Source: Verrucomicrobiales bacterium (GTDB lineage Bacteria > Verrucomicrobiota > Verrucomicrobiia > Verrucomicrobiales > DEV007). Taken from it: a stretch of DNA of 64,000 nucleotides. Both the position numbers and the translations under genes were made by a program. How positions within the stretch are numbered: the stretch's first letter is position 1; each line of letters starts with the position of its first letter. The stretch covers positions 40,078 through 104,077 of the forward strand of contig JAKISY010000004.1 in NCBI GenBank assembly GCA_021648365.1. The letters are read 5' to 3'. Positions 33,625-42,067 of the stretch are shown piece after piece. The notes under the pieces are model-generated. The model was not told the origin of the DNA, searched no databases, and saw only the letters and a list, made by a program, of their open reading frames with translations.

Positions 33625-34094
33625 TAGTTCAAATTGATCCGCACCGTTGTTATAAATCCAAATGACTTAAGGAGCCGCGCAAAAATAACTTACCCAACTC
33701 CGCTTCGATTTTCGCCTGGCTTCTGCGTTGAAATTCGACTCGTCTAGCCCGCTAAACTCTGTCAAATTCCGCCTTGAATCCAAACAAAACTCTTTGCGTA
33801 GTTAATCGATTTATTTCTGCGCGACGCCTAAGCATCAACGCATTCGTTCAAGATCGCTGCTAGTAGCGGGTTGCCTGTGCTCACACACTATCCAAGAGAA
33901 TGATTGAGTAGCGAATAAAACAACAGTAAGGATAATCCCAATGCCAAAGATAGCTTGTGTGCTTGCCTCAGAGCTAAGCGCGTGAGGGAAACTGATTGCC
34001 AATCCATGCTAGGTGGAGCAATTGATTGTCGATTGTTGAGTAGCGATTGGTGATTTTTGATGGGAGGAGGTGGTTTGAACCGAAAATTTTCTGT
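33625..34094. other. 470-bp region at the right end of the cassette array
   Basis: No gene. At 33855-33882 it holds a 28-base stretch identical to the right arm of attC site 3 (31801-31828), without a matching left arm and with CACAC in place of the GTTC core. This is a broken attC and marks where the array decays. Confidence 0.7.
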
Positions 34095-35405
34095 TCACGG
34101 ACGTTTGACTTGAAGGGCTTGCAGCATCTGGTCACGTGGTAGGCAGTTGATCACGTCTTGTGCGGTGAGCCAGCCTTTGCGGGCGATTTTGATGCCAAAA
34201 AAGAGGCTGTCGAAATCTTGGGCGCGATGGGCGTCGGGGTTGATGGCGCATTTGACGCCTTTTTCTTTGGCGAGTTTCCACCAACGCCAGTCCATGTCGA
34301 GGCGCCAGGGGTTGCAGTTGAGCTCGATGATGGTGTTGGTGGCGGCGCAGGCGTCGATGATGGTGGGGATGTCGACGGGGTAGGGGGCGGTTTTGAGCAG
34401 CAGGCGTCCGGTGAGGTGGCCGAGCATGGTGACGTGGGGGTTCTCTACAGCGCGGATGATGCGCTGGGTCATGGCGCTTTCGCTGAGTTCGAAGGCGTGG
34501 TGCACGGAGGCGACGCTGTAGTCGAGTTGGCTGAGCAGTTCGTCGTTGAAGTCGAGGCTGCCGTCTTCGTGGATATCGACTTCGCTGCCGGCGAGTAGGC
34601 GGAAGTCGATATTCTCGTCGGTGAAGTTTTCATTGATGTTGCGAATATCTCGCAATTGGTTGAGCAGTTGTTTTTCGTCGAGTCCGTTGCATTGGGTGGA
34701 GGACTTGGAGTGGTCGGCGATGCCGAGGTATTGCAAGCCGAGTTCGATGGCGGCGTTGGTCATTTCTATGAGGGTGTTCTGACCGTCACTAGCGGTGGTG
34801 TGGTTGTGAAAGGTGCCGCGTAGGTTTCCTATTTCGATCAAGCGCGGCAACTGGTGTTCGGCGGCGGCTTGCAGTTCGCCTTGATTTTCGCGCAGCTCGG
34901 CTGGTGGGCAATCGAGACCGAGGGCAGCGTAGAGGTCGGCTTCGTCGTGGATTTCGCGCGTGGCTGGGGTGTTTGGTGGATCGATGGGGGTGAGCTGCTG
35001 TTCGGTGAGGCGGTAACCTTGCTGGCGTGCGATGCGGCGCAGGGCGATGTTGTGTTCTTGATTGCCGGTGAGGTCAATGAGGGCAAAGGGGAATGCGGCG
35101 TTGCTGACGGTTTTCAGCTCGCATGGCACTCCGGTGTCTAGCACGACGCTGGCGTGGCTAGGCTCGCGGGTGATGATGGTGGTGACTTCGGGCAGCTGGG
35201 TGAAAAAATCTAGCACCGCTTCGGGGTGACTGGTGGCGACGAGGAAGTCGAGATTTTGTAGGGTTTCATTACCACGACGATAGCTGCCTGCGATCTCAGC
35301 ACGCAGACAGTCGGAGTGGGATTTGAGTTCGTCGAGGATGAACTCGGCTTGTCCTGCTACAGCTCCGAGCAGGAAGTGTTGGGCGTTTTGTTCATTAGAT
35401 GGCAT
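34095..35405 (-). CDS. PolX-like protein: degenerate polymerase domain plus PHP domain
   Basis: 436 residues against about 570 for bacterial PolX. The N-terminal 8-kDa and helix-hairpin-helix region is missing. The chain opens just before the palm (AGSYRRGNETLQNLDFLVA). PolX normally has G-D-x-D here; this protein has Q-N-L-D, so the first metal Asp is Asn. The third Asp (normally DLR) is Glu (CELKTV). The rest follows PolX: GNQEHNIALRRIA, then a C-terminal PHP phosphoesterase domain with FHNHTTASDG, ADHS, SEVDI, VASVHHAF, GHLTGRLL and NPDAHR. It probably keeps the exonuclease/phosphoesterase function and has lost DNA synthesis. Its start lies close to ilvB on the other strand. Confidence 0.85.
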   Translation of the reverse strand: MPSNEQNAQHFLLGAVAGQAEFILDELKSHSDCLRAEIAGSYRRGNETLQNLDFLVATSHPEAVLDFFTQLPEVTTIITREPSHASVVLDTGVPCELKTVSNAAFPFALIDLTGNQEHNIALRRIARQQGYRLTEQQLTPIDPPNTPATREIHDEADLYAALGLDCPPAELRENQGELQAAAEHQLPRLIEIGNLRGTFHNHTTASDGQNTLIEMTNAAIELGLQYLGIADHSKSSTQCNGLDEKQLLNQLRDIRNINENFTDENIDFRLLAGSEVDIHEDGSLDFNDELLSQLDYSVASVHHAFELSESAMTQRIIRAVENPHVTMLGHLTGRLLLKTAPYPVDIPTIIDACAATNTIIELNCNPWRLDMDWRWWKLAKEKGVKCAINPDAHRAQDFDSLFFGIKIARKGWLTAQDVINCLPRDQMLQALQVKRP

Positions 35406-35570
35406 GAGTGAATGAAGCGGAGAATTGAGAAAATTTCATCTGAAATCGGGTGATTGGTGGAATTATTTATTTTAAGGTGTAAGCTTGCCGAATTTTTGTC
35501 ACTTGAATCAAGCTCTCTTCATAGTAAGTGGAGACGGAGCTTGCAAGAGGCGGGATCCAAACAGAATACC

Positions 35571-37433
35571 ATGAGTGCTAAATCAACTACTTCGAATAAA
35601 ACCATCACTGAAACTTCGGCGGGAGCTGAAGAGGTGGTGGAACGTGGTGAAGCGATGACTGGAGCTGAGCTGCTGGTAGAGTGTTTGGAGCGAGAGGGGG
35701 TAGAGGTGATGTTCGCTTACCCTGGCGGGGCGAGTATGCCGATTCATCAGGCTTTGAGTCATTCGGATAAAATCCGCACGATTTTGCCACGTCACGAGCA
35801 GGGTGGTGGGTTTGCTGCTGAGGGTTACGCTCGTGTGACGGGTAAGGTGGGGGTCTGCATGGGAACGTCGGGGCCAGGTGCGACGAACTTGGTGACGTCG
35901 ATTGCTGATGCGTTTTTGGATTCGACGGCGTTGTTGGCGATTTCAGGTCAGGTGCCGAGCACGATGATCGGGCGAGGCGCTTTCCAGGAAACAGATTTTT
36001 ATGGCATGACTTTGCCAGTGGTCAAACACAGCTATCTGGTGACGGATCCGAACGACATCCCGCGGGTGGTGAAGGAGGCGATGTACATTGCTATCTCTGG
36101 ACGTCCGGGGCCGGTGGTCATCGACATGCCTAAGGATGTGCAGGAGGCGACGGTGTATCCTGTTTACCCTGAAAAAATCGAACTGCGGGGTTATGATCCT
36201 GAGCGTGTTCTGGATAAAACTACTTTGGCTGAGGTGATCGAGTTGTTGAAGGGGGCTAAAAGACCTGTGATCTACGCTGGTGGTGGCATCATCACTTCGG
36301 ATGCGCATAAAGATTTGTTGGAGTTTGCTCAACGGGCGCAGATCCCGGTGGCGACGACTTTGATGGGGATTGGGGGCTTTCCTCAGTCGCACGAATTGAG
36401 CCTGCACTGGTTAGGGATGCACGGCACGGTCTATGCAAACAATGCGGTCAATGAGGGCGATGTTTTGTTGGCGCTGGGCGTTCGTTTTGACGATCGCGTG
36501 ACGGGCAAGGTGGATGAGTTTGCCAAACATGGCACGATTGTTCATATCGACATCGATAATTCTGAGCTGAACAAGAACAAGTCGGTAGCTTACCCTATTT
36601 TGGCGAATGTGCGTGAGGCATTGCAGCACATGAATGGTTTGTTGGCTGAGCAGGGTTTTGAAGAAAAGACGGCTGATTATGATTTGCATCCAGAGTGGTT
36701 CACTCAAATTGCTGAGTGGAAGCGAGACCAGCCGTTGAAATACACGGATACGGAAGAACAGATTCAGCCTCAGTATGCGATTGAGTTGCTGGATGAAATG
36801 ACGGAGGACGATGTGATCATCACCACGGGAGTGGGGCAGCATCAGATGTGGGCTGCGCAGTACTGTAAGTTCGATGAGCCTCGTCAATTTTTCACTTCGG
36901 CAGGTCTGGGCACGATGGGTTATGGTTATCCGGCAGCTTTGGGTGCCAAGGTGGCTTTCCCTGATCGTCAGGTGATCGATATTGATGGGGACGGCTCCTT
37001 TTTGATGAATATCCAAGAATTGGCAACAGCTAAAGTGGAGAAAATCGCGGCGAAAGCTTTGGTATTGAACAACCAGCATCTTGGTATGGTGGTGCAGTGG
37101 GAAGATTTGAAATATGACGGCAATCGAGCGAACACCTTTTTGGGTGACCCCTCGCTTGAGTATGACCCCACCCATAAAAAGGAGGAGTTGATCTATCCTG
37201 ACTACGTCAAGATGTGTGAGTCTTTTGGGATCACTTGTGAGCGGGTGATGCACAAAAAAGATCTGCGTGCTGCGATGCAACGCATGTTGGATTCGGAAGA
37301 GGCTTACGTTTTGGATGTGATGGTGCCTTACACCGAGCATGTATTGCCGATGATTCCTGGTGGCATGACTTATAAGGATGTGATCACCGATAAAGAGCAA
37401 GAGGCTGGGGTGAATGTGCCGAGTGCTTTGTAG
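35571..37433 (+). CDS. ilvB: Acetolactate synthase large subunit
   Basis: The thiamine-diphosphate enzyme that condenses pyruvate for valine, leucine and isoleucine synthesis. 620 residues from ATG 35571; an in-frame start at 35454 would add 39 atypical residues. The N-terminal pyr domain has FAYPGGASMPIHQAL and the catalytic Glu in RHEQGGGFAAEGYARV, then GTSGPGATNLVT. A central FAD-type domain and the C-terminal TPP domain with DGDGSFLMN follow. A 40-residue Ser/Thr/Glu-rich N-terminal stretch precedes the family core. The small subunit ilvN is not downstream. The upstream leader has alternative CAAGCT/AGCTTG pairings (35481-35543). Confidence 0.95.
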   Translation: MSAKSTTSNKTITETSAGAEEVVERGEAMTGAELLVECLEREGVEVMFAYPGGASMPIHQALSHSDKIRTILPRHEQGGGFAAEGYARVTGKVGVCMGTSGPGATNLVTSIADAFLDSTALLAISGQVPSTMIGRGAFQETDFYGMTLPVVKHSYLVTDPNDIPRVVKEAMYIAISGRPGPVVIDMPKDVQEATVYPVYPEKIELRGYDPERVLDKTTLAEVIELLKGAKRPVIYAGGGIITSDAHKDLLEFAQRAQIPVATTLMGIGGFPQSHELSLHWLGMHGTVYANNAVNEGDVLLALGVRFDDRVTGKVDEFAKHGTIVHIDIDNSELNKNKSVAYPILANVREALQHMNGLLAEQGFEEKTADYDLHPEWFTQIAEWKRDQPLKYTDTEEQIQPQYAIELLDEMTEDDVIITTGVGQHQMWAAQYCKFDEPRQFFTSAGLGTMGYGYPAALGAKVAFPDRQVIDIDGDGSFLMNIQELATAKVEKIAAKALVLNNQHLGMVVQWEDLKYDGNRANTFLGDPSLEYDPTHKKEELIYPDYVKMCESFGITCERVMHKKDLRAAMQRMLDSEEAYVLDVMVPYTEHVLPMIPGGMTYKDVITDKEQEAGVNVPSAL

Positions 37434-37456
37434 CCTGCTTGGTATACTGAGTAAGT

Positions 37457-37613
37457 GGCAGCCGAAGCGGCGGCCCTACAAAAAGGAGGAGTGCGTAGGG
37501 AAGGTGCGTTGAATTGTAGGGCGAGTGCTCCGCTTGCTGAGGAGGGGGAAGGCGGGTGAGGACGCCCGCCCTACAAAAAAGAGGGGGAAGGCAGCCGGAG
37601 CGGTTGCCCTACA
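37457..37613. repeat. Cluster of four REP-like palindromes
   Basis: Four related units of 23-25 bp, each an imperfect palindrome followed by CCTACA or its complement: 37457-37480, 37515-37537 (inverted), 37551-37575 (GGCGGGTGAGGACGCCCGCC core) and 37590-37613. They fill the space between ilvB and the convergent lipoprotein gene. A similar unit lies at 63809-63831. Confidence 0.75.
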
Positions 37614-37628
37614 GCTGGTTGATAGTGA

Positions 37629-38102
37629 TCAGTATTGGCCGAGGCGGTTGTTGATGTCTCTGAGTAGATTGCGGTAATGGCCTTTTCTGAGACCGCGGAC
37701 TTTCTTTTTGTGGGCACCGAAGCTGGAGTTTTGGTGCGTCACGGTATTGGCATTGATTTTGATTAGGAAGGAACTAGCGCTCATGGGTTGGATTCGTACT
37801 GCGACTTTCATCCTTGCTGCACCTCCCATGTAGGAGGCGTATTCTATTTGGCGGACGATGTTTCCTTTTTTACTAAAAGTGAGGCTGTAGGTGTTATCTC
37901 GTTGATAGCCGTTGGTGAGGAAGGTTTCGACGACAGCGCGGCGAATATCGAGTTCGGTGACGTTACGGACTTCGAGGGCTGCCAAGGAATCATCGGTTTT
38001 GAGGAGCTCTACCTCGGGTGGCTCTGATTTGCTGGCGCAAGAGATGGCGGTCAAGCTGATGAGGCTGAGGGCGGTGAGTGCAATAAACGACGGTGTTTTC
38101 AT
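37629..38102 (-). CDS. Putative lipoprotein of unknown function
   Basis: 157 residues. A lipoprotein-type signal (MKTPSFIALTALSLISLTAISCAS, lipobox AISC near residue 22). The mature part has a mixed alpha/beta pattern (ELDIRRAVVETFLTNGYQ, MKVAVRIQPMSASSFLIKIN) and a basic C-terminal segment. No domain recognised. Convergent with ilvB and divergent from the cco locus. Confidence 0.6.
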   Translation of the reverse strand: MKTPSFIALTALSLISLTAISCASKSEPPEVELLKTDDSLAALEVRNVTELDIRRAVVETFLTNGYQRDNTYSLTFSKKGNIVRQIEYASYMGGAARMKVAVRIQPMSASSFLIKINANTVTHQNSSFGAHKKKVRGLRKGHYRNLLRDINNRLGQY

Positions 38103-38376
38103 CGAGATAAGTGTAGTTGGTATTAAATGAGGCAGAATGAAGCAATAGAGGTGCGTATACTTGATTTAGCGTTATTTTTTGGATGAGCAATAAAGAAAAG
38201 GAGAAAGATGAAAATATAACTGGACAGTTATTCTGTTTTATTTCAGTTTGTGCTGAGTGAAAGCGTTAAAATAACTGCCCGGATGCCAAGAAATGCGGAG
38301 AAGCTAGCAAAGGATGCGGTGCAGAATCTTAGAAAGGCGTGAAGCTCGATTGTCTGATCTGCGGAAGTGCTGAGCT

Positions 38377-38532
38377 ATGGAAGTATTGATATTTACATTG
38401 TTTGTTAGCCTATTGTTGGCGGTGCTGTTTATCATACTGTTTTTGCGTGATCGACGGGGACGTCAAACGAGCAGCTTGGATCAGGAGGCATTGTTGCCGC
38501 TAGAGGATGATGATTCCGATTTGCCAGAATAA
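38377..38532 (+). CDS. ccoS: CcoS, cbb3 oxidase assembly protein
   Basis: 51 residues. One transmembrane helix (FTLFVSLLLAVLFIILFL, residues 6-23) is followed by a basic RDRRGRQ and an acidic tail (LEDDDSDLPE), the layout of CcoS/FixS. CcoS is required for copper and heme loading of cbb3 oxidase. It lies 89 bp before ccoNO. It is a short gene easily missed by length filters. Confidence 0.7.
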   Translation: MEVLIFTLFVSLLLAVLFIILFLRDRRGRQTSSLDQEALLPLEDDDSDLPE

Positions 38533-38621
38533 GAGGAACTAAAAGTATTTTTTGCAGGATTAGATGCAACTGAATTTGGGACATTGACGTAATCAACGCA
38601 AACCCGTATAGCTATACAAGA

Positions 38622-41162
38622 ATGACAGACGGAATGAGTAATCAAAAATCAGGTTTGAAGCAGACGATCGAATTCGACGACAAGTCGGTGAGATGGTTCA
38701 TGGGTGCCTCCATCGTGTGGGCTTTGGTCGCTATGTTAGTGGGGGTGATCATCGCCTTTCAGATGAACTTTTGGCAGATGAATGGCAAATTCATCGAATG
38801 GCTCACGTTTGGAGCATTCAAAACAGAGGGATTGGAGTATTTGACCTTTGGTCGTTTACGACCGCTGCATACGAATGCGGCGATTTTTGCTTTTGTGGGC
38901 AACATGATGTTCGCGGGCATTTATTATTCGACTCAGCGCTTGTGTAAATGCCGCACGGCTTCGGATCTGCTTTCTCGGATTCACTTTTGGGGTTGGCAGT
39001 TGATCATTGTTTCGGCGGCGATCACTTTGCCGATCGGTCTGACTCGCGGCAAGGAGTATGCTGAGTTGATCTGGCCGATCAACATCGCGGTGGCGGTGAT
39101 CTGGTTGGTGTTCGGCTTTAACTTTTTGTGGACTTTGAAAAAACGCAACGAGCCGTCTTTGTATGTGGCGTTGTGGTTTTACATTGCGACGATTATCACG
39201 GTGACGGTTTTGTATGTGGTCAATCACTTGCAGATACCGACCAGTTGGACTCACGCTTATCCGGTGTTCTCTGGGGTGCAGGACGCGCTGGTGCAGTGGT
39301 GGTATGGGCACAATGCGGTGGCGTTTTTCCTCACGACTCCGATGCTGGGCATCATGTATTACTTCCTGCCTAAAGCGGCGGATCGTCCGGTGTATTCTTA
39401 CCGTTTATCGATCATTCACTTTTGGTCTTTGGTTTTCATTTATATCTGGGCGGGACCGCATCACTTGCTCAACACAGCCTTGCCTAAATGGTTACAGATG
39501 TTGGCGATGTTTTTCAGTCTGATGCTGTGGGCGCCGTCTTGGGGGGGTATGCTCAATGGTCTGCTGACGCTACGTGGTGCTTGGGATAAACTGCGCACCG
39601 ACCCAGTGATCAAGTTTTTCGTCGCTGCGGTGACGTTTTATGGCATGTGTACTTTTGAAGGGCCTCTATTGGCGATTCGTTCGGTGAATGCTTTGTCGCA
39701 TTATACGGATTGGACGATTGGTCACGTGCACAGTGGCACGCTCGGCTGGAATGGTTTTTTGGCAGCGGGTATGTTTTACTGGTTGGCGCCACGATTGTGG
39801 AAGACCAAGCTGTGGTCGGTGCCTTTGGCTAACATGCACTTTTGGCTTGGCTTGATCGGTATCTTGCTCTACGTGGGTTCCATGTGGGTGGCAGGCATCA
39901 TGCAGGGGCTGTTGCTCAACCAGACGGATGAGACGGGAACGCGTCTGATCTATGAATTTGCAGAAACAGTGGATAAGATCAACTTGTTGCTCTTAGCCCG
40001 CGCAATAGGAGGCACCTTATTCTTGGTAGGTTTCATTCTGTTGGCGATCAATATCTACAAAACTGCGCGTTCGGGTCAACCTGTCAATGGCACGGTTGAG
40101 GTCTATGTGGAAGAAGAGAAAAAACAGGACAACATGACTTGGGGAAATGTGTTTCGCAACGATCCGATTGCTTACACTTTCTGGATCATTGTTTTCATGC
40201 TGTTGTGGTTTTTCCTACCGCCGTTTGCTAACTGGATTGCTCTAGCGATCACCTTGATTCTGACTTGGATGGCGGTAAGAGCTTTCAAAAAATCGACCAA
40301 AAAATGGTCGGATTGGCACGAGACTTTGCTGGAGAATTACTTGCCGTTCACAGTATTGGTATTCATCGCGATGTTCATCGGGGGAGCGATCCAGATCATC
40401 CCAACGGTGACGGTGAATCGGGCGAAAAATATCGAAGATCGCTTGCAGGTTCCTTACACACCGCTGGAATTGGCTGGGCGCGATATTTATATCAGTGAAG
40501 GTTGTTACAACTGTCACTCGCAGATGATCCGAACTCTGGTGCCGGAAGTGATGCGTTATGGTGATTACTCTAGAATGGGTGAATCGATCTACGACTTTCC
40601 GTTTCAGTGGGGATCGAAGCGCACGGGGCCAGATTTGGCGCGTGAAGCTGGCAAGCGTGGCGATGATTGGCACTTTGCTCACATGATGAATCCGCGCAGT
40701 CTGAACCGTCAGTCGCGTATGCCTAACTACGTGTGGTTGGCGCACCAGGATACGGACATCAAGGCCTTGCCATCTAAGATCGCAGTGCAACGTCGTTTGG
40801 GGGTTCCTTATGAAGCGATGACGAAGAATGTGATTTTGGATAAAGCCAAGAAACAAGCGCAAGAAATTGCTTCAAGGTTGATCGATGCTCAAATTTCTAT
40901 TCCTGAAAAAGAAGGGGTGAAAATCGCATCGAGTGCAGAGGCTAAAGAGTATTTGCAGAGCAAGCAAATCGTGGCTTTGATCGCCTATTTGCAGAAGCTA
41001 GGCACGTATGAGGAAGTTGAGGCCAAACCAGAAGGAACGCATCAGTCCACTACGATCAAGCCTGGTTTGCCCGACACTTATAGGCCTTCGCATAAGGTGA
41101 AGAAAAAGGCTGCCGAAGAAAAACCGGCAACTGAAAAACCAGCGGCTACTCCAGCGAAATAA
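38622..41162 (+). CDS. ccoNO: cbb3-type cytochrome c oxidase, fused subunits I and II (CcoNO)
   Basis: 846 residues. It is the terminal high-affinity oxidase core in the inner membrane. The N-terminal part is CcoN, with about 12 transmembrane helices and the heme and CuB histidines in RPLHTNAAIFAF, QWWYGHNAVAFFLT, AGPHHLLNTALP and IGHVHSGTLGW. After a short linker (about residues 485-510) a CcoO-like part has one more membrane anchor and a c-type heme motif CYNCHSQMIRTL near residue 627. The C-terminus is a Lys/Ala/Pro-rich tail. Fused CcoNO occurs in several non-proteobacterial phyla. Expression is probably linked to low oxygen, but no clear regulator site is seen. Confidence 0.95.
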   Translation: MTDGMSNQKSGLKQTIEFDDKSVRWFMGASIVWALVAMLVGVIIAFQMNFWQMNGKFIEWLTFGAFKTEGLEYLTFGRLRPLHTNAAIFAFVGNMMFAGIYYSTQRLCKCRTASDLLSRIHFWGWQLIIVSAAITLPIGLTRGKEYAELIWPINIAVAVIWLVFGFNFLWTLKKRNEPSLYVALWFYIATIITVTVLYVVNHLQIPTSWTHAYPVFSGVQDALVQWWYGHNAVAFFLTTPMLGIMYYFLPKAADRPVYSYRLSIIHFWSLVFIYIWAGPHHLLNTALPKWLQMLAMFFSLMLWAPSWGGMLNGLLTLRGAWDKLRTDPVIKFFVAAVTFYGMCTFEGPLLAIRSVNALSHYTDWTIGHVHSGTLGWNGFLAAGMFYWLAPRLWKTKLWSVPLANMHFWLGLIGILLYVGSMWVAGIMQGLLLNQTDETGTRLIYEFAETVDKINLLLLARAIGGTLFLVGFILLAINIYKTARSGQPVNGTVEVYVEEEKKQDNMTWGNVFRNDPIAYTFWIIVFMLLWFFLPPFANWIALAITLILTWMAVRAFKKSTKKWSDWHETLLENYLPFTVLVFIAMFIGGAIQIIPTVTVNRAKNIEDRLQVPYTPLELAGRDIYISEGCYNCHSQMIRTLVPEVMRYGDYSRMGESIYDFPFQWGSKRTGPDLAREAGKRGDDWHFAHMMNPRSLNRQSRMPNYVWLAHQDTDIKALPSKIAVQRRLGVPYEAMTKNVILDKAKKQAQEIASRLIDAQISIPEKEGVKIASSAEAKEYLQSKQIVALIAYLQKLGTYEEVEAKPEGTHQSTTIKPGLPDTYRPSHKVKKKAAEEKPATEKPAATPAK

Positions 41163-41180
41163 TCCCAAACTGAAGAGATC

Positions 41181-41378
41181 ATGTTCAAAAGATTGATACT
41201 AGAAGAATGGCAGATGGTCATCCCGGTGGTGGCGTTTGCCCTGACCTTTGGAGTGTTTTTGATATTGAGTGCGAAAGCGATCCTGTTGGGGGAAAAGCAG
41301 TCTGAACACATGGCGAGTTTGCCTTTGGCGAATGACGATGGCTCGCAGAAAAAAGATAAACCTTTTGACCAGAATTAA
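41181..41378 (+). CDS. ccoQ: CcoQ-like small subunit
   Basis: 65 residues. A single membrane helix (MVIPVVAFALTFGVFLILSA, about 12-31) then a polar tail. Position between ccoNO and ccoP, size and topology match CcoQ/FixQ, which stabilises the complex. Sequence identity to known CcoQ is too low to judge by eye, so the assignment rests on context. Confidence 0.65.
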   Translation: MFKRLILEEWQMVIPVVAFALTFGVFLILSAKAILLGEKQSEHMASLPLANDDGSQKKDKPFDQN

Positions 41379-41379
41379 A

Positions 41380-42018
41380 ATGGCTGACAACAAAGATAAC
41401 ACAGCGGAGACAACGTCCAAGGTGAAAGAGGAGCAATTGCCCGAAGGGGTGGTGCTGCGTGATCACGTTTATGACGGTATTCAAGAGTATGATCAAAAGC
41501 TGCCAAATTGGTGGTTGTTCACTCTCTACATCATGATTGTATTTTTTATCGGCTATTGGGTGGCGTATTACCAGTTTGGCTGGATCAAAAGTGATGTGGA
41601 GCGGCTTAATGATGCGATGGCGGTGGTGAAAGCTGCGCAAAAAGCAGAGTTGGAAAAAGTCGTTGCCAATCTAGATGATGACGCTTTGGGGAAGATGTCG
41701 CAAGATCCTGCGATGATCTCTGCGGGGGAAAAGACTTTCCAAACGGTTTGTTTTGCCTGTCACGGAAAAGATCTGTCAGCCACGATGGGGGGAGCTAAGC
41801 TGCCGGGTGAGCCACTGAACGATGCAATCTGGAAATATGGTGAGGGTAAGCCGATGGGGGTGTTTAATATCGTGATGAAAGGTTCGCCGGATGTGACCAA
41901 AGGCATGGTCGCGTTTGAAGGCCAACTTGGAGCAAAAGGCGTGGTGGAAGTGGTGGCTTATATCCTAAGTCATCATGAAGCTAAGGCTGATGGCACAGCT
42001 AAGCCGAAAGGGAAATAA
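41380..42018 (+). CDS. ccoP: cbb3 oxidase subunit CcoP, mono-heme form
   Basis: 212 residues from ATG 41380, one base after the ccoQ stop codon. An N-terminal membrane helix (WWLFTLYIMIVFFIGYWVAYY, about residues 44-64) preceded by the typical DGIQEYDQKLPNWW segment, a coiled linker, then one cytochrome c domain with VCFACHGKDL near residue 125 and a distal Met in VMKGSP. CcoP of Proteobacteria has two CxxCH hemes; only one is present here. A frameshift loss is not suggested because the length is compact and the reading frame is complete. Confidence 0.93.
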   Translation: MADNKDNTAETTSKVKEEQLPEGVVLRDHVYDGIQEYDQKLPNWWLFTLYIMIVFFIGYWVAYYQFGWIKSDVERLNDAMAVVKAAQKAELEKVVANLDDDALGKMSQDPAMISAGEKTFQTVCFACHGKDLSATMGGAKLPGEPLNDAIWKYGEGKPMGVFNIVMKGSPDVTKGMVAFEGQLGAKGVVEVVAYILSHHEAKADGTAKPKGK

Positions 42019-42067
42019 AAAAACGCAGTTGTGAATCGAAAGAGGCGGCTGCCTGCACAAGCACATT

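Larger units (their letters stand above)
29877..33882 (+). mobile_element. Integron-type gene-cassette array without integrase
   Basis: Six plus-strand ORFs, each in its own unit of about 600-900 bp, are separated by 120-130 bp imperfect palindromes with a GAAC-type left end and an ACGTTC-type right end. For four units the cassette start (GTTCGGC, GTTCTGTG, GTTCTAC, GTTCTGCC) is complementary to the left end of the attC at the 3' end of the same unit, as expected for circular cassettes inserted by a tyrosine integrase. The palindromes fall into two sequence subfamilies. No intI, attI or Pc is in the window, so this is an integrase-less array (CALIN type). The DNA is visibly more AT-rich than the flanks. 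Confidence 0.8.

Noticed and set aside
29877..33882. CRISPR array
   Set aside because: Repeats are over 100 bp, palindromic, few, and spaced by ORFs, which does not fit CRISPR repeats and spacers.
27465..33882. Integrase or tyrosine recombinase gene for the cassette array
   Set aside because: None of the ORFs shows the R-H-R-Y pattern of tyrosine recombinases; the only recombination enzyme here is the DDE transposase.
36411..37400. 329-codon minus-strand ORF over ilvB
   Set aside because: Antisense shadow of ilvB; His/Arg-rich composition typical of a mirrored frame.
38540..38621. FNR-type box TTGACGTAATCAA before ccoNO
   Set aside because: The half-sites TTGA and TCAA are one base too close (5 instead of 6 bases between them), so it is not a good FNR site.
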